In this document: positions 6,426-14,516 of the stretch, piece after piece
Numbering within the stretch: position 1 is the first letter of the stretch
Layout of the letters: every line of letters begins with the position of its first letter
Assembly (NCBI GenBank): GCA_947627985.1
Contig: CANQYD010000022.1
Coordinates: 1-36,667, forward strand
DNA: 36,667 nt
Origin: an uncultured Clostridia bacterium
Lineage (GTDB): Bacteria; Bacillota; Clostridia; Oscillospirales; Ruminococcaceae
Direction: 5' to 3'
Notes under the pieces: generated by a model
What the model was told of the DNA's origin: nothing
The model's database searches: none
The model's input: the letters and a program-made list of their open reading frames with translations, nothing else
Made by a program: the position numbers and the translations under genes

Positions 6426-6513
6426 GCAGGGGTCTCGGGGACAGCGTCCCCGAGTCGCTCACCGCAGTGAGCGAAATCCCTGCAAAAAGGGCAGCGAGAG
6501 CTGTCCTTTTTGC
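6424..6513. repeat. three-way-junction-forming structured element
   Basis: Outer stem TTGCAGGG (6424-6431) with CCCTGCAA (6478-6485) encloses two hairpins: CTCGGGGAC/GTCCCCGAG (6434-6454) and CGCTCAC/GTGAGCG (6456-6473). An overlapping hairpin, GCAAAAAGG with CCTTTTTGC (6482-6513), follows. No protein-coding signal is seen. This looks like a mobile or structured intergenic repeat rather than a random stretch. Confidence 0.55.
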
Positions 6514-6529
6514 TTTTATCGTTCATAGG

Positions 6530-6760
6530 AGCTCGGCGAAGCCGAGCGACAGCCCGGAGGGGTGTGGGGAACCCCGCAGGGGTGCCCCACAGCCGGAAAG
6601 GGGCATGGGGGGAACCCTCGCCGGGGGTTCCCCCAACCAAAAAACGGCGACGAAGTCGCACGGAGCCGAGCGAAGCGAGGCAAAGCCCCATCTCCCTTCA
6701 GGGAGAGGGGGTTGGGGGTGAGGGTACAAGAAGCCCCTCCCCACCGGGGAGGGGGTAGTA
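6530..6760. repeat. mosaic of hairpins, no gene
   Basis: Consecutive inverted repeats: GCTCGGC/GCCGAGC around a GAA centre (about 6530-6547); GTGGGG/CCCCAC enclosing ACCCC/GGGGT (about 6563-6590); GGGGGAACCC with GGGTTCCCCC (about 6608-6634); GGCGACGAAGTCGC; then CTCCCTTCAGGGAG. Long frames on both strands result from the GC-rich composition and repeats. No family signal was seen. Confidence 0.5.
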
Positions 6761-6866
6761 CAAAGTTAGCAGGAAGCACTCTGCTACTATCATAGTTCAG
6801 AGATTGCTGCAAGCCTTGGCACAGGGTCGGGTATCTCTTACAGGGAAACTCAGGAGCAGAGGATTC

Positions 6867-6952
6867 GGGGCGAAGCCCCCGGCGCCGAAGGCGCCGGCTT
6901 CCACGGCGAAGCCGTGGAAGCGACCGCGTTCGCGCGCGGTCGGGCTTCGCCC
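6867..6952 (+). repeat. four-way-junction repeat, copy 1
   Basis: About 86 bp. Outer arms GGGCGAAGCCC and GGGCTTCGCCC are reverse complements (near 6868-6878 and 6942-6952), and each can also close as its own small hairpin. Inside are three arms: GGCGCC-GAA-GGCGCC (6881-6895); GCTTCCACGGC-GAA-GCCGTGGAAGC (6897-6921); and GACCGCG/CGCGGTC (6922-6941). The next bases, CTGCGTG...CACGCAG, form a further stem. It lies with copy 2 in the 1-kb gene-free interval between the hydrolase and anti-sigma genes. Confidence 0.85.
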
Positions 6953-7106
6953 TGCGTGCCCGTAGGTCACGCAGAGGATAGAGGTTAGGAGGTAGAGGAT
7001 AGATTCCTGACCTTCACTCTCTGCTTCTCCCAATGTTTGGCAGTGGCACCCAACCCCCGCGCCCGACCTTCAGCGCCCTACCGACCCCGGTAGGAACAAA
7101 AGGCTC

Positions 7107-7192
7107 GGGGCGAAGCCCCCGGCGCCGAAGGCGCCGGCTTCCACGGCGAAGCCGTGGAAGCGACCGCGCTCGCGCGCGGTCGGGCTTCGCCC
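7107..7192 (+). repeat. four-way-junction repeat, copy 2
   Basis: Almost identical to copy 1 (6867-6952); the loop of the fourth arm reads GCTCGC instead of GTTCGC. It is 240 bases downstream, in the same orientation. The rest of 6953-7370 is low-complexity purine- or pyrimidine-rich sequence without a gene. Confidence 0.85.
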
Positions 7193-7370
7193 TGCATGCC
7201 CTCCGGCTACGCAGAGGACAGAAATCAGAAGTCAGAGGTCAGATTCCGATCTTTCACCCCTCCGCCCGCACAAAAGATAGAAGTTATCCGACAGAGTTCG
7301 CCTCCCACCTTCCCCCTCCTCCATCGAGTTTCAGCATATATCACACCCCACCCCACATAACCTCCCTCCC

Positions 7371-9923
7371 CTACCCCTCAGCCTCCACATACCACACCCC
7401 GCCCTCGCAATACACCTTAAAATACGCCTTCCCGTCCGCTTCATACACAAGCTCGCTGTAAAGCGTCGCCCCCGGCTCCCCGGCGTCCTCCGATGCGGGA
7501 TAGCCCTCGCCAGCCCTTACCAGCGCCTCCTCATCACCCCAGTGAAGCACCTCCGCGGTCCCGTCGGGCTCATAGCTGTTCTCAAAATCCCTGATGATAA
7601 TCCTCGCGAGCCTGCCTTCCCAGTCGCCCTCAAAGACCGCGCCCGCGTAAAAATACCGATAAAACGTCTTCAGACCGCCGAAGCCCGAAACAACGGTCAC
7701 CGCAAGGTTTTTCTCGATGAATTCCGGCGGATATCCGTAGGCTCCCGCGAAAGTCTCACTTCCGTTTTCAAACAGCCATGGAAATTTTTCGGATAGAAAC
7801 ATTCCCGCCGCCATGATCTCATCAACGGTCGAATCAGCCTTGAAACCGACTTCACGCCGGATAAAGCCGGGTTCAAACGGGTCATTGCTCTCGTAGGGAA
7901 TGTCAAAATATTCCGGAAATTCGAGAGGCTCATCGAGCTCGACGATATACTTATACACCCCGTCCGAAGCGTCGCCCGTGACCCTGAAACCGCCGGCAGA
8001 GCCCGTCACCAAGCCCTCCGAGACCTCGGAAAGCTCGGGCGGAGATATATCCAAATCATCAAAAATTTCCAATATTTTCTTTTTCATCAGGCTGATGTCC
8101 GCCTCCCCCGGGCTTTTCAGCCGCTTTTTGAAGAGCGGAATTTCCCCGTCGAGCGTGAGATTGAGGCAGGGTGTGCCGCGGTTCGGGAAGATTTTTTCGA
8201 CCTGCTCCGGCGTGTAAAATTCGCCTTTTCCGAGGAAATATTTTGCCGGGTCGATCTGCTCCGCCACCGGCTTCGGGTTCGGGCTTTCGATCTCGGCGAT
8301 GTCCCGCGCCAGATATCCCTCGAACCCGAGCGACGCGGTGCCCAAAGTCGGGCGCAGAAGCTTAATGTCGTTATCTGTTTTTTCGAGATATCCGACCTCC
8401 GAAAAGCTGTCCCGAATGAACGCACAGAGGCTCTCAAACGTCGATTTTTGGGTGTATCGGACTGGGTTTGCGGCTGTCGTCGTGACGACGGATTTCTCAC
8501 TCTCGCTCATCTCAAGATCGAGGTTAAGATAGTCCCCGATCAGGCGGACATTATCGCCTAAAATATGGTATATAATGCGCTCACCCATCACATCATGAAG
8601 CTCAAATTCAAGCTCGGGGAGAGCCACATTCTCCCGGGACTTGTCAAAATTGTTAAAGAATAGCAGATATTTCCCGCCTTTTCTATAGCCCGGGCAGCCC
8701 TCGATCTGAGCCTCGGAATTGCCGGCATGGGCGAGGTCAAATTTCATAGAAATTTCCTCATCTGCCAAAATATCATAGTCGGCTTTTGCACGGTAAAGCG
8801 TAGAGCCGCCGTCGGAATCCCCCAAAATATCGAGGATTTCGCAGAGGTAAACTTTGGTATCTTTCCTGAGATATTCCTCCAAAATCATCTGATAGCTCGT
8901 CGGCTCGCCCGTCGCGGAATTTTTAATCAGGTTTACTTTATCCCTGCTCGGCTCGGGTGAAAATTCGAGGGTGTAGAGGCTGCCGTCGAGCCTTGTTTCG
9001 CGGGTTTTCGCGATGATCCCGCGCTGCTGCCAGTCGGAAATCAGGAAGCTGACGAGGCTTTCAAGCGTGGATTTTTGGGTGTAGATTTCGGGATTTTTCG
9101 CCTCGGTCGTGACCCTTATCGCCTCGCCGTCGGCAAATTCGAGGTCGATGTTCGGGCACTCGGGCATGCTGCTCGTCGGGGCAAATTTCACACTTTTCGA
9201 GCCGATGTGATAGCATATATTTTTGCCGCCGAGCTCAAAAATCGCAAACCTCAGCTCCTCAACGGCGGTCGCGCAGGCTTGATTTTCAAAAATCACCGCC
9301 GACAGCAGCCGCTTGCCCGGCTCGTATTCCGGCATGCCCTCGGTCGGGCTGAGGTGCCCGCCCGTCTGCGAGATGTAAAATTCAAAATCCACCGCTCGGT
9401 CGGCGACATAATCATAGACGGCTTCTGCGCGATAAACCGTGAAAGCCCCGTCCCGAAGCCGCTCGTTTTCGGGATCGAGTGCTTGCGCCTCTTCCGGCTC
9501 CAAAGGCTCGATTATAACGTATTCGAGGAGGCGGAGACGGTCGGAAACGGCGTCCATCAATTCGCTGTAGCTCGGCTCGTCGGAGGCAGAAGGGTGGGTT
9601 GCCGCTTCATCGGTGTAAAGGGGCAGAAGATCATCATCCAAAACATAATCGAGACCGTCTAACGGCTCCTCGTCGAAGTCGAGGGGTTCGCGGGAAATAT
9701 CTTCCAAAGCCGTTGGCAAAGTCGTCTCCGACGGCTCCCGCTCGATTTTCGGCTGATTTATGAACACGGCTCCCGCGGCTATTATCGCCGCCGCGCATGC
9801 CGCAAGCGAAGCATATTTCACCCAAGTATGTCTTTTTTCGGGAGACTGCCTCATGCGGTCCGCCTCTTCAATCGTATCGTCGCCCAAGAAGTTCAGGGCG
9901 CGTAAAAAATCATGAGCTTTCAC
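7371..9923 (-). CDS. putative membrane anti-sigma factor with duplicated extracellular domain
   Basis: 850 residues. The first 33 are cytoplasmic and start MKAHDFLRALNFLGDDTIEE, a short helix typical of anti-sigma proteins encoded next to ECF factors in Clostridia. One transmembrane helix lies at about 36-55. Outside is an acidic linker, then two copies of a domain of about 160-180 residues (about 134-310 and 358-515). Both contain a VYRAEA/LYRAKADYD strand, an ICYHIGS/IIYHILGD strand and a shared YTQKST(L/F)ESL helix (281-290 and 490-499). A further 330 residues follow with no family I recognise. It overlaps the sigma gene by 4 bases (ATGA). The role is inferred from context and topology: it should hold the sigma factor until an envelope signal is sensed. 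Confidence 0.6.
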   Translation of the reverse strand: MKAHDFLRALNFLGDDTIEEADRMRQSPEKRHTWVKYASLAACAAAIIAAGAVFINQPKIEREPSETTLPTALEDISREPLDFDEEPLDGLDYVLDDDLLPLYTDEAATHPSASDEPSYSELMDAVSDRLRLLEYVIIEPLEPEEAQALDPENERLRDGAFTVYRAEAVYDYVADRAVDFEFYISQTGGHLSPTEGMPEYEPGKRLLSAVIFENQACATAVEELRFAIFELGGKNICYHIGSKSVKFAPTSSMPECPNIDLEFADGEAIRVTTEAKNPEIYTQKSTLESLVSFLISDWQQRGIIAKTRETRLDGSLYTLEFSPEPSRDKVNLIKNSATGEPTSYQMILEEYLRKDTKVYLCEILDILGDSDGGSTLYRAKADYDILADEEISMKFDLAHAGNSEAQIEGCPGYRKGGKYLLFFNNFDKSRENVALPELEFELHDVMGERIIYHILGDNVRLIGDYLNLDLEMSESEKSVVTTTAANPVRYTQKSTFESLCAFIRDSFSEVGYLEKTDNDIKLLRPTLGTASLGFEGYLARDIAEIESPNPKPVAEQIDPAKYFLGKGEFYTPEQVEKIFPNRGTPCLNLTLDGEIPLFKKRLKSPGEADISLMKKKILEIFDDLDISPPELSEVSEGLVTGSAGGFRVTGDASDGVYKYIVELDEPLEFPEYFDIPYESNDPFEPGFIRREVGFKADSTVDEIMAAGMFLSEKFPWLFENGSETFAGAYGYPPEFIEKNLAVTVVSGFGGLKTFYRYFYAGAVFEGDWEGRLARIIIRDFENSYEPDGTAEVLHWGDEEALVRAGEGYPASEDAGEPGATLYSELVYEADGKAYFKVYCEGGVWYVEAEG

Positions 9924-10477
9924 AGCGAAAATCCCTCCTTTTCAAGGTGTTTTCTGAGACCCTGCCGGGTGCGGTAGAGCACTCCTTTGAGCTTTGATTC
10001 GGTCGTGCCCTGCGACGCGGCGATCTCCCGAAGGCTGTCCGCGAAGAAATAGCGCCGCACAAAAGCCGTGCGAGCCGCAGGTCCGACGGTTTTTAAGTAT
10101 CTGTCGATCGCCTCTCCCAAGAGCTTTTCATCTAAATCGGCTTCCGGCTCGCTCCCTGAGATTATGTCGCCGAGCTCGTCAAGAGATACCGTCAGCTCGG
10201 AGGAAATCCGCTTTTTACGCCGCCCCGAGCGGTATCTGTCGATGGAAAGCTGGCGGGCGATCTTTCCGAGATAGGTCCTTAAAATCTCGGGTCGCTGAGG
10301 AGGGATCGAGTTCCATGCGCGCAGCAGAGTCTCGTTGATGATCTCCTTGGCATCCTCAAAATCCGAAAGAATGTTGAGCGCGATCTTTTTGAGATAGTCG
10401 GAGTATTTTGCCTCGGTCTCGCGGATAGCCGATTCATCTCTTTCCCAAAAAAGGGAGACTATGGTTTCGTCCTGCAT
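9920..10477 (-). CDS. ECF-type RNA polymerase sigma factor
   Basis: 185 residues. Region 2 covers about residues 24-85: YLKKIALNILSDFEDAKEII, then NETLLRAWNSI and GKIARQLSIDRYRSGRR, for -10 recognition and core binding. A linker follows. Region 4 helix-turn-helix covers about 130-178: DSLREIAASQGTTESKLKGV then LYRTRQGLRKHL, for -35 binding. There is no region 1 or 3, as in ECF factors. A strong AAAGGAGG site precedes the ATG. Its stop overlaps the start of the membrane protein that is probably its anti-sigma factor. A GAAC-N14-GTCGGG pattern lies upstream near 10508-10531 on the minus strand and could be an autoregulatory promoter, but this is weak. Confidence 0.9.
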   Translation of the reverse strand: MQDETIVSLFWERDESAIRETEAKYSDYLKKIALNILSDFEDAKEIINETLLRAWNSIPPQRPEILRTYLGKIARQLSIDRYRSGRRKKRISSELTVSLDELGDIISGSEPEADLDEKLLGEAIDRYLKTVGPAARTAFVRRYFFADSLREIAASQGTTESKLKGVLYRTRQGLRKHLEKEGFSL

Positions 10478-10561
10478 TGTGATTCCTCCTTTGCCTCTAC
10501 AGTATTACCCGACAAAAACACGCGAAAGTTCGGGGCGAAGAAAATATTTATTAAAAATTAT

Positions 10562-10590
10562 AAAAAATCCCGCTCTTAACGAGCGGGATT
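10562..10590 (-). terminator. terminator of the tRNA-Gln pair
   Basis: On the minus strand AATCCCGCTC, loop GTTAA, GAGCGGGATT, then a T run. It begins right after the CCA of the second tRNA. Confidence 0.85.
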
Positions 10591-10666
10591 TGGCTGCGGC
10601 ACTAGGATTCGAACCTAGGGAATGCTGGAGTCAGAGTCCAGTGCCTTACCACTTGGCGATGCCGCA
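10591..10666 (-). tRNA. tRNA-Gln, anticodon CTG
   Basis: Minus-strand cloverleaf: acceptor TGCGGCA/TGCCGCA, anticodon stem CTGGA/TCCAG around CTCTGAC giving anticodon CTG (reads CAG), and T-arm CTAGGTTCGAATCCTAG. G73 is followed by encoded CCA at 10591-10593. It is co-transcribed with the tRNA-Gln four bases upstream. Confidence 0.95.
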
Positions 10667-10670
10667 ATAT

Positions 10671-10746
10671 TGGCTGGGATAGGTGGATTCGAACCACCGG
10701 AATGACGGAGTCAAAGTCCGCTGCCTTACCGCTTGGCTATATCCCA
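10671..10746 (-). tRNA. tRNA-Gln, anticodon TTG
   Basis: Minus-strand cloverleaf: acceptor TGGGATA/TATCCCA, anticodon loop CTTTGAC giving TTG (reads CAA), and T-arm GGTGGTTCGAATCCACC. CCA is encoded at 10671-10673. It is first in a two-tRNA transcript that covers both glutamine codons. Confidence 0.95.
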
Positions 10747-10805
10747 AGGTGAAGGACGGTCGGGTTAAGCCCCCGAAAGCAAGCGTCTTTTAAGACAGCT
10801 TTGTT

Positions 10806-10834
10806 ATTATAACACAGAGTTTAAAAAAATGCAA
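10806..10834 (-). promoter_or_regulatory. promoter of the tRNA-Gln pair
   Basis: Minus strand TTGCAT (10829-10834), 17-base spacer, TATAAT (10806-10811), about 60 bases upstream of the first tRNA. Confidence 0.75.
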
Positions 10835-10868
10835 GGGGTTTTTGAAAATTTTTTTAAATTTTTTGGGA

Positions 10869-10899
10869 GGGGGAAGCCGAGCGATTTCCCGGCTCCCCT
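10869..10899 (-). terminator. possible ispDF terminator
   Basis: Minus strand GGGGAGCCG and CGGCTTCCCC form a GC-rich stem with one bulge. The downstream bases are A-rich rather than a clean T tract, so efficiency is uncertain. Confidence 0.4.
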
Positions 10900-10922
10900 C
10901 TTTTCTCATGTTTTGATTAAGG

Positions 10923-12047
10923 CTATCCCATCTTCATCACCGTCGCCGCGGCCTGGGCGGCTATGCCTTCGCCGTTTCCGGTGAAGCCGAGACCTTCCTC
11001 CGTCGTCGCTTTGACGGACACGCGGTCGACATCTATCCCCATCGCGTTTGCGATATTCTCCCTCATCTTGCCGATATGCGGGGCAAGCTTGGGCGCCTGC
11101 GCGATGACGGTGGCGTCGATGTTTTCCGGCTCAAAATGCGCCTCTCGCATGATACGGCAGACCTCGCCGAGGAGCAGTAAGCTGTCGGCGCCGGCATATT
11201 CGGGATCATTATCCGGAAACAGGTGACCGATGTCACCCAAAGCAGCCGCACCGAGCAGCGCGTCCATTATCGCATGAACCAGAACGTCGGCGTCGGAATG
11301 CCCCAAAAGCCCTTTGTCATAGGGAATTTCCACCCCGCCGAGGATCAGCTTTCTCCCCTCGGTCAGCCTGTGGACGTCATATCCCTGCCCGATTCGCATG
11401 TGATCGCCTCCCAAAATCGCCTCAGCCGCCGCGATGTCCTCCGGCGTCGTCAGCTTGATGTTCGTGTACTTTCCGATCGTGATATGCGGGCTCTCCCCGA
11501 GTGCGTCCAGAAGCTGGGAATCGTCAGTGAAATCGCCCTTTACGGCAAGCATTTTTCGATAAAGATCAAGGCGGAATGTCTGCGGCGTCCTGACCGTGAA
11601 GAGCTCCTCCCGCGGCGGACAGAAGCTGCGCTCGCCCTGCCATCTGACCGTGTCCTTGAGCGGCGTGCATACGACCGAGCTGCCGTATTTTTGGGCGTCG
11701 CTGATGGAGTCTTCTATCTCGCTTCGGGTGATAAGGGGTCGCGCGCCGTCGTGGATCATGATGATCTCCCCGACCGCATATTCCGCGGCATTTTTTACCG
11801 ATTCGGAACGCGTGCCGCCGGCTTTACAAAAGATCGGCTCCAATCGAAGGCATGAGAGCTCGCGGCGGTAAATATCCCACAAATCGACGGGAGCTGCGAC
11901 GACGAGCCGCACAACATCGGGAACGCTAAGCAGCGCTTCGGCGGAACGGCGTATCGCGCTTTTCCCGCAAAGCCGCATAAGAAGCTTGTTTGCGCCCATT
12001 CGCGAGGACCTTCCCCCGCACGCCAGAACAGCTGTGACTTTCGGCAT
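10923..12047 (-). CDS. ispDF: bifunctional IspD-IspF (MEP pathway)
   Basis: 374 residues. The N-terminal IspD half (about 1-215) has the cytidylyltransferase signature [14 protein letters not shown] and later [11 protein letters not shown]. It makes CDP-methylerythritol from MEP and CTP. The C-terminal IspF half (about 216-374) begins [12 protein letters not shown] with the zinc-binding Asp and His, then [20 protein letters not shown] and the C-terminal [15 protein letters not shown]. It cyclises the IspE product to MEcPP. The fusion joins steps 2 and 4 of the pathway while step 3 (ispE) lies at 18117, a known arrangement in several lineages. The start follows a GGAGGG ribosome site and a consensus promoter. 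Confidence 0.95.
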   Translation of the reverse strand: MPKVTAVLACGGRSSRMGANKLLMRLCGKSAIRRSAEALLSVPDVVRLVVAAPVDLWDIYRRELSCLRLEPIFCKAGGTRSESVKNAAEYAVGEIIMIHDGARPLITRSEIEDSISDAQKYGSSVVCTPLKDTVRWQGERSFCPPREELFTVRTPQTFRLDLYRKMLAVKGDFTDDSQLLDALGESPHITIGKYTNIKLTTPEDIAAAEAILGGDHMRIGQGYDVHRLTEGRKLILGGVEIPYDKGLLGHSDADVLVHAIMDALLGAAALGDIGHLFPDNDPEYAGADSLLLLGEVCRIMREAHFEPENIDATVIAQAPKLAPHIGKMRENIANAMGIDVDRVSVKATTEEGLGFTGNGEGIAAQAAATVMKMG

Positions 12048-12068
12048 GATGAACCCTCCTTTTTTATT

Positions 12069-12097
12069 ATTGTAGCACTTTTAAGGGGGAATGTCAA
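12069..12097 (-). promoter_or_regulatory. ispDF promoter
   Basis: Minus strand TTGACA (12092-12097), 17-base spacer, TACAAT (12069-12074), about 20 bases before the start codon. Confidence 0.8.
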
Positions 12098-12217
12098 ATG
12101 GGGTGGGGTGCAAGATGTGGTCGAAGCGACCGCATCAAGAGGGCAGAGGACGAAGTCGGATTGTCAGAATTACAAGGTGTCACCGTTGGTGACAGATTTA
12201 ATCAGTAAGAATAATGA

Positions 12218-12236
12218 GGGCGATTTGTACACTCCC
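12218..12236 (-). repeat. solitary IS1-like terminal inverted repeat
   Basis: Read on the minus strand these 19 bases are GGGAGTGTACAAATCGCCC, identical to the left end of the IS1-like element at 15329-15347. The end points left, away from that element. No partner end or transposase was found to the left, so it is probably a remnant. Confidence 0.6.
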
Positions 12237-12262
12237 GGGAGTGCAGAGGGCGGGGTGGGTGC

Positions 12263-13220
12263 GGGGCGAAGCCCCCGGCGCCGAAGGCGCCGGCTTCCTC
12301 CGCGAAGCGGAGGAAGCGACCGCGCGCTCGCGCGCGGTCGGGCTTCGCCCGTGGGTGCTGACTTGCAGAAAAGTGCGTAAGGGGCACCGTGGCGCAGGGT
12401 CGGGGTGTGGCACCGCGGGTGTGTGGAAAGAAGATGGGGCGGGCAAAGGTGGGGCGGAGCAGGAGGAATGAGAGGAGGCGCATGCGGGGCGAGTGGGGCT
12501 TGTGCTGGAGGCGGGTCTTGTCACAGGGCTTGGCGAGGGTGACGGGGTTGAGCGCAGAAGGCGGGAAAGGTGCAGGGCGAAGCCCCCGGCGCCGAAGGCG
12601 CCGGCTTCCTCCGCGAAGCGGAGGAAGCGACCGCGCTCGCGCGCGGTCGGGCTTCGCCCGTAAGTGCTGACTTGCAGAAAGGCGCGTAAGGGGCACCGTG
12701 GCGCAGGGTCGGGGTGTGGCACCGCGGTTGTGCGGAAGGAAGATGGGGCGGGTAAAGGTGGGGCGGAGCAGGAGGAATGAGAGGAGGCGTATGCGGGGCG
12801 AGTGGGGCTTGTGCTGGAGGCGGGTCTTGTCACAGGGCTTGGCGGGGGTGACGGGGTTGAGTACAGGAGGCGGGAAAGGTGCAGGGCGAAGCCCCCGGCG
12901 CCGAAGGCGCCGGCTTCCTCCGCGAAGCGGAGGAAGCGACCGCGCTCGCGCGCGGTCGGGCTTCGCCCGTAAGTGCTGACTTGCAGAAAAGTGCGTAAGG
13001 GTCACCGTGGTGCAGGGTCGGGGTGCGGCACCGCGGGTGTGCGGAAGGAAGATGGGGCGGGCAAAGGTGGGGCGGAGCAGGAGGGGCGGAAGGAGGCGTA
13101 TGCGGGGTGAGTGGAGCTTGTGCGGGAGGCGGGTCTTGTCACAGGGCTTGGCGAGGGTGACGGGGTTGAGCGCAGAAGGCGGGAAAGGTGCGAGGCGAAG
13201 CCCCCGGCGCCGAAGGCGCC
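12263..13220 (+). repeat. tandem array, period about 309-311 bp, containing four-way-junction repeats
   Basis: Three full units and a truncated fourth. Equivalent GCGAAGC positions fall at 12266, 12577, 12886 and 13195, so the spacings are 311, 309 and 309. Each unit holds one junction repeat (12263-12350, 12575-12659, 12884-12968; the last is cut at 13220 after its second arm) plus about 220 bases of GC-rich sequence. In these copies the long arm is GCTTCCTCCGC-GAA-GCGGAGGAAGC. All frames on both strands are open in places and give Arg- and Pro-rich translations without a family, so I treat the array as non-coding. Confidence 0.85.
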
Positions 13221-13327
13221 AATCCCTTCCTCCCCCACCCCCGTCGGAAGCAAAAAGCACAGTCAATATCCACCTCCATCACCCAAAAACTGTTAAACAG
13301 TAAAATATTAAATTATCCTCTTTCATA

Positions 13328-13356
13328 TTGACATTTGCACCCGGGTCGTGTATAAT
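13328..13356 (+). promoter_or_regulatory. promoter of the lipoprotein metallopeptidase gene
   Basis: TTGACA (13328-13333), 17-base spacer, TATAAT (13351-13356). Just downstream, ACTGTG and ACACTGTGTG repeats (about 13359-13377) could be a regulator site. Confidence 0.85.
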
Positions 13357-13409
13357 ATACTGTGATACACTGTGTGACCATGATCAACTCGGCGAAAGAA
13401 GAGCTGTTA

Positions 13410-14450
13410 ATGAAGCGTATTTTGTTAACAATTTTATATATTTTTGTCGCCCTGACATTTGCCGGGTGCGGCGTCAAGATTTCTCAGGACGGGGGGATAA
13501 CGATGCCCCGCCAGACCTATGCGGAACCGGTGAAATCCGAGCCCACCACGGCGCCTTCGGCGTCTGAATCATCGGCGGCATCATCAGCAACGCCCGCAGT
13601 CACTACGGCAACCACGGCTCCCGAGCCGGAGATAACATCAGCGCCGACCACGACATCGGAACCTACCACCACCCCCGAACCCACCACAACGCCGGAGCCT
13701 ACGACCACCCCCGAGCCCACCACGACGCCGGTCCCGACGACAACCCCCGAACCTACCACGACCCCCGTCCCTACGACGACACCTGCGCCTACCACCACCC
13801 CCGCACCAACGACCACGCCTGCGCCCACAACAACTCCCGCGCCGACCACCACCCCTGCTCCGACGACTACAGAACCGGAGGTCGAGGAGTACGTCGAGCC
13901 GGAACCGGAACAGGCTCCGTTCTCATCGAAGGTGATCCAGCGCGACTCCGACGACGTGCCGGATTCGTCGCTGTACGCGGTAGAAAAATATTACAAAAAA
14001 ATCCCGAGCATCGTCAGATCCCACTTTGAAAACGACGGCTGGGTGGTCTTGGTGACGAATCACGTCGAGGACTACTGGAATGCGCTGAACAGCTCACGCG
14101 CGCCCGACATGATGGCAGGATTTGCGGCATCGAAGACGATGACGATCTACATCGCTACCCGCGAAAGCGCTTATCCGTGCGTCGTCCACGAGATGGGGCA
14201 CTACATAGATTACCGCGTCTGGGGTGCCGGCGGGTATGCGTTCAGGATCACGACCGACGCAGACTTCATCAGGGTCTACAACCTCGAGCTCAACAATTTC
14301 AAGGCGTATTTCGAGCCTTGGGACCACAACGTCAGCGACTCGAAGGAGTACTGGGCAGAGTCGTTTTCGATGTTCTGCACCGACCCCGACGGTCTCTCCG
14401 CCAACTGCCCGAACACGTATAATTGGATTGTGAAGTATTATGAGCAGTAA
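13410..14450 (+). CDS. lipoprotein with Thr/Pro linker and HExxH metallopeptidase domain
   Basis: 346 residues from ATG 13410. This start is chosen because it gives a lipoprotein signal peptide directly (MKRILLTILYIFVALTFAGC, with lipobox Cys20); the upstream in-frame ATG at 13362 adds 16 residues and coincides with the expected transcription start. After a Ser/Ala/Thr stretch comes a linker of about a dozen PTTTPEP/PTTTPAP-type repeats (about residues 78-154), then a compact domain with HEMGH at 260-264 and EYWAESFSMF (Glu317). These suit a zinc metallopeptidase of the anthrax-lethal-factor-like type, with two His and a downstream Glu as ligands. Inference: a surface-anchored peptidase held away from the membrane by a spacer. 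The substrate is unknown. Confidence 0.7.
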   Translation: MKRILLTILYIFVALTFAGCGVKISQDGGITMPRQTYAEPVKSEPTTAPSASESSAASSATPAVTTATTAPEPEITSAPTTTSEPTTTPEPTTTPEPTTTPEPTTTPVPTTTPEPTTTPVPTTTPAPTTTPAPTTTPAPTTTPAPTTTPAPTTTEPEVEEYVEPEPEQAPFSSKVIQRDSDDVPDSSLYAVEKYYKKIPSIVRSHFENDGWVVLVTNHVEDYWNALNSSRAPDMMAGFAASKTMTIYIATRESAYPCVVHEMGHYIDYRVWGAGGYAFRITTDADFIRVYNLELNNFKAYFEPWDHNVSDSKEYWAESFSMFCTDPDGLSANCPNTYNWIVKYYEQ

Positions 14451-14483
14451 GGCTGCTTACAGATTTGCTTGTGGATACATTTT

Positions 14484-14516
14484 CGCCGAGCCTTAAGCGG
14501 CTTGGCGATTTTTTTC
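14484..14516 (+). terminator. terminator of the lipoprotein gene
   Basis: CGCCGAGCC (14484-14492) and GGCTTGGCG (14499-14507), one G-U pair, then a run of T. It follows the stop by 33 bases. Confidence 0.9.

Noticed and set aside
12263-13220. CRISPR array
   Set aside because: The period is about 309 bp and the sequence between junction repeats is itself repeated, so there are no unique spacers, and no cas genes are nearby.
12202-13266. Long Arg/Pro-rich reading frames on both strands of the tandem array
   Set aside because: They arise from repeated GC-rich hairpin sequence open in several frames, have no ribosome sites and no family signal, and simply restate the DNA repeat.
13517-13852. 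Val/Gly-repeat protein on the minus strand
   Set aside because: Antisense shadow of the Thr/Pro linker of the lipoprotein, which has a promoter, signal peptide and conserved C-terminal domain on the plus strand.
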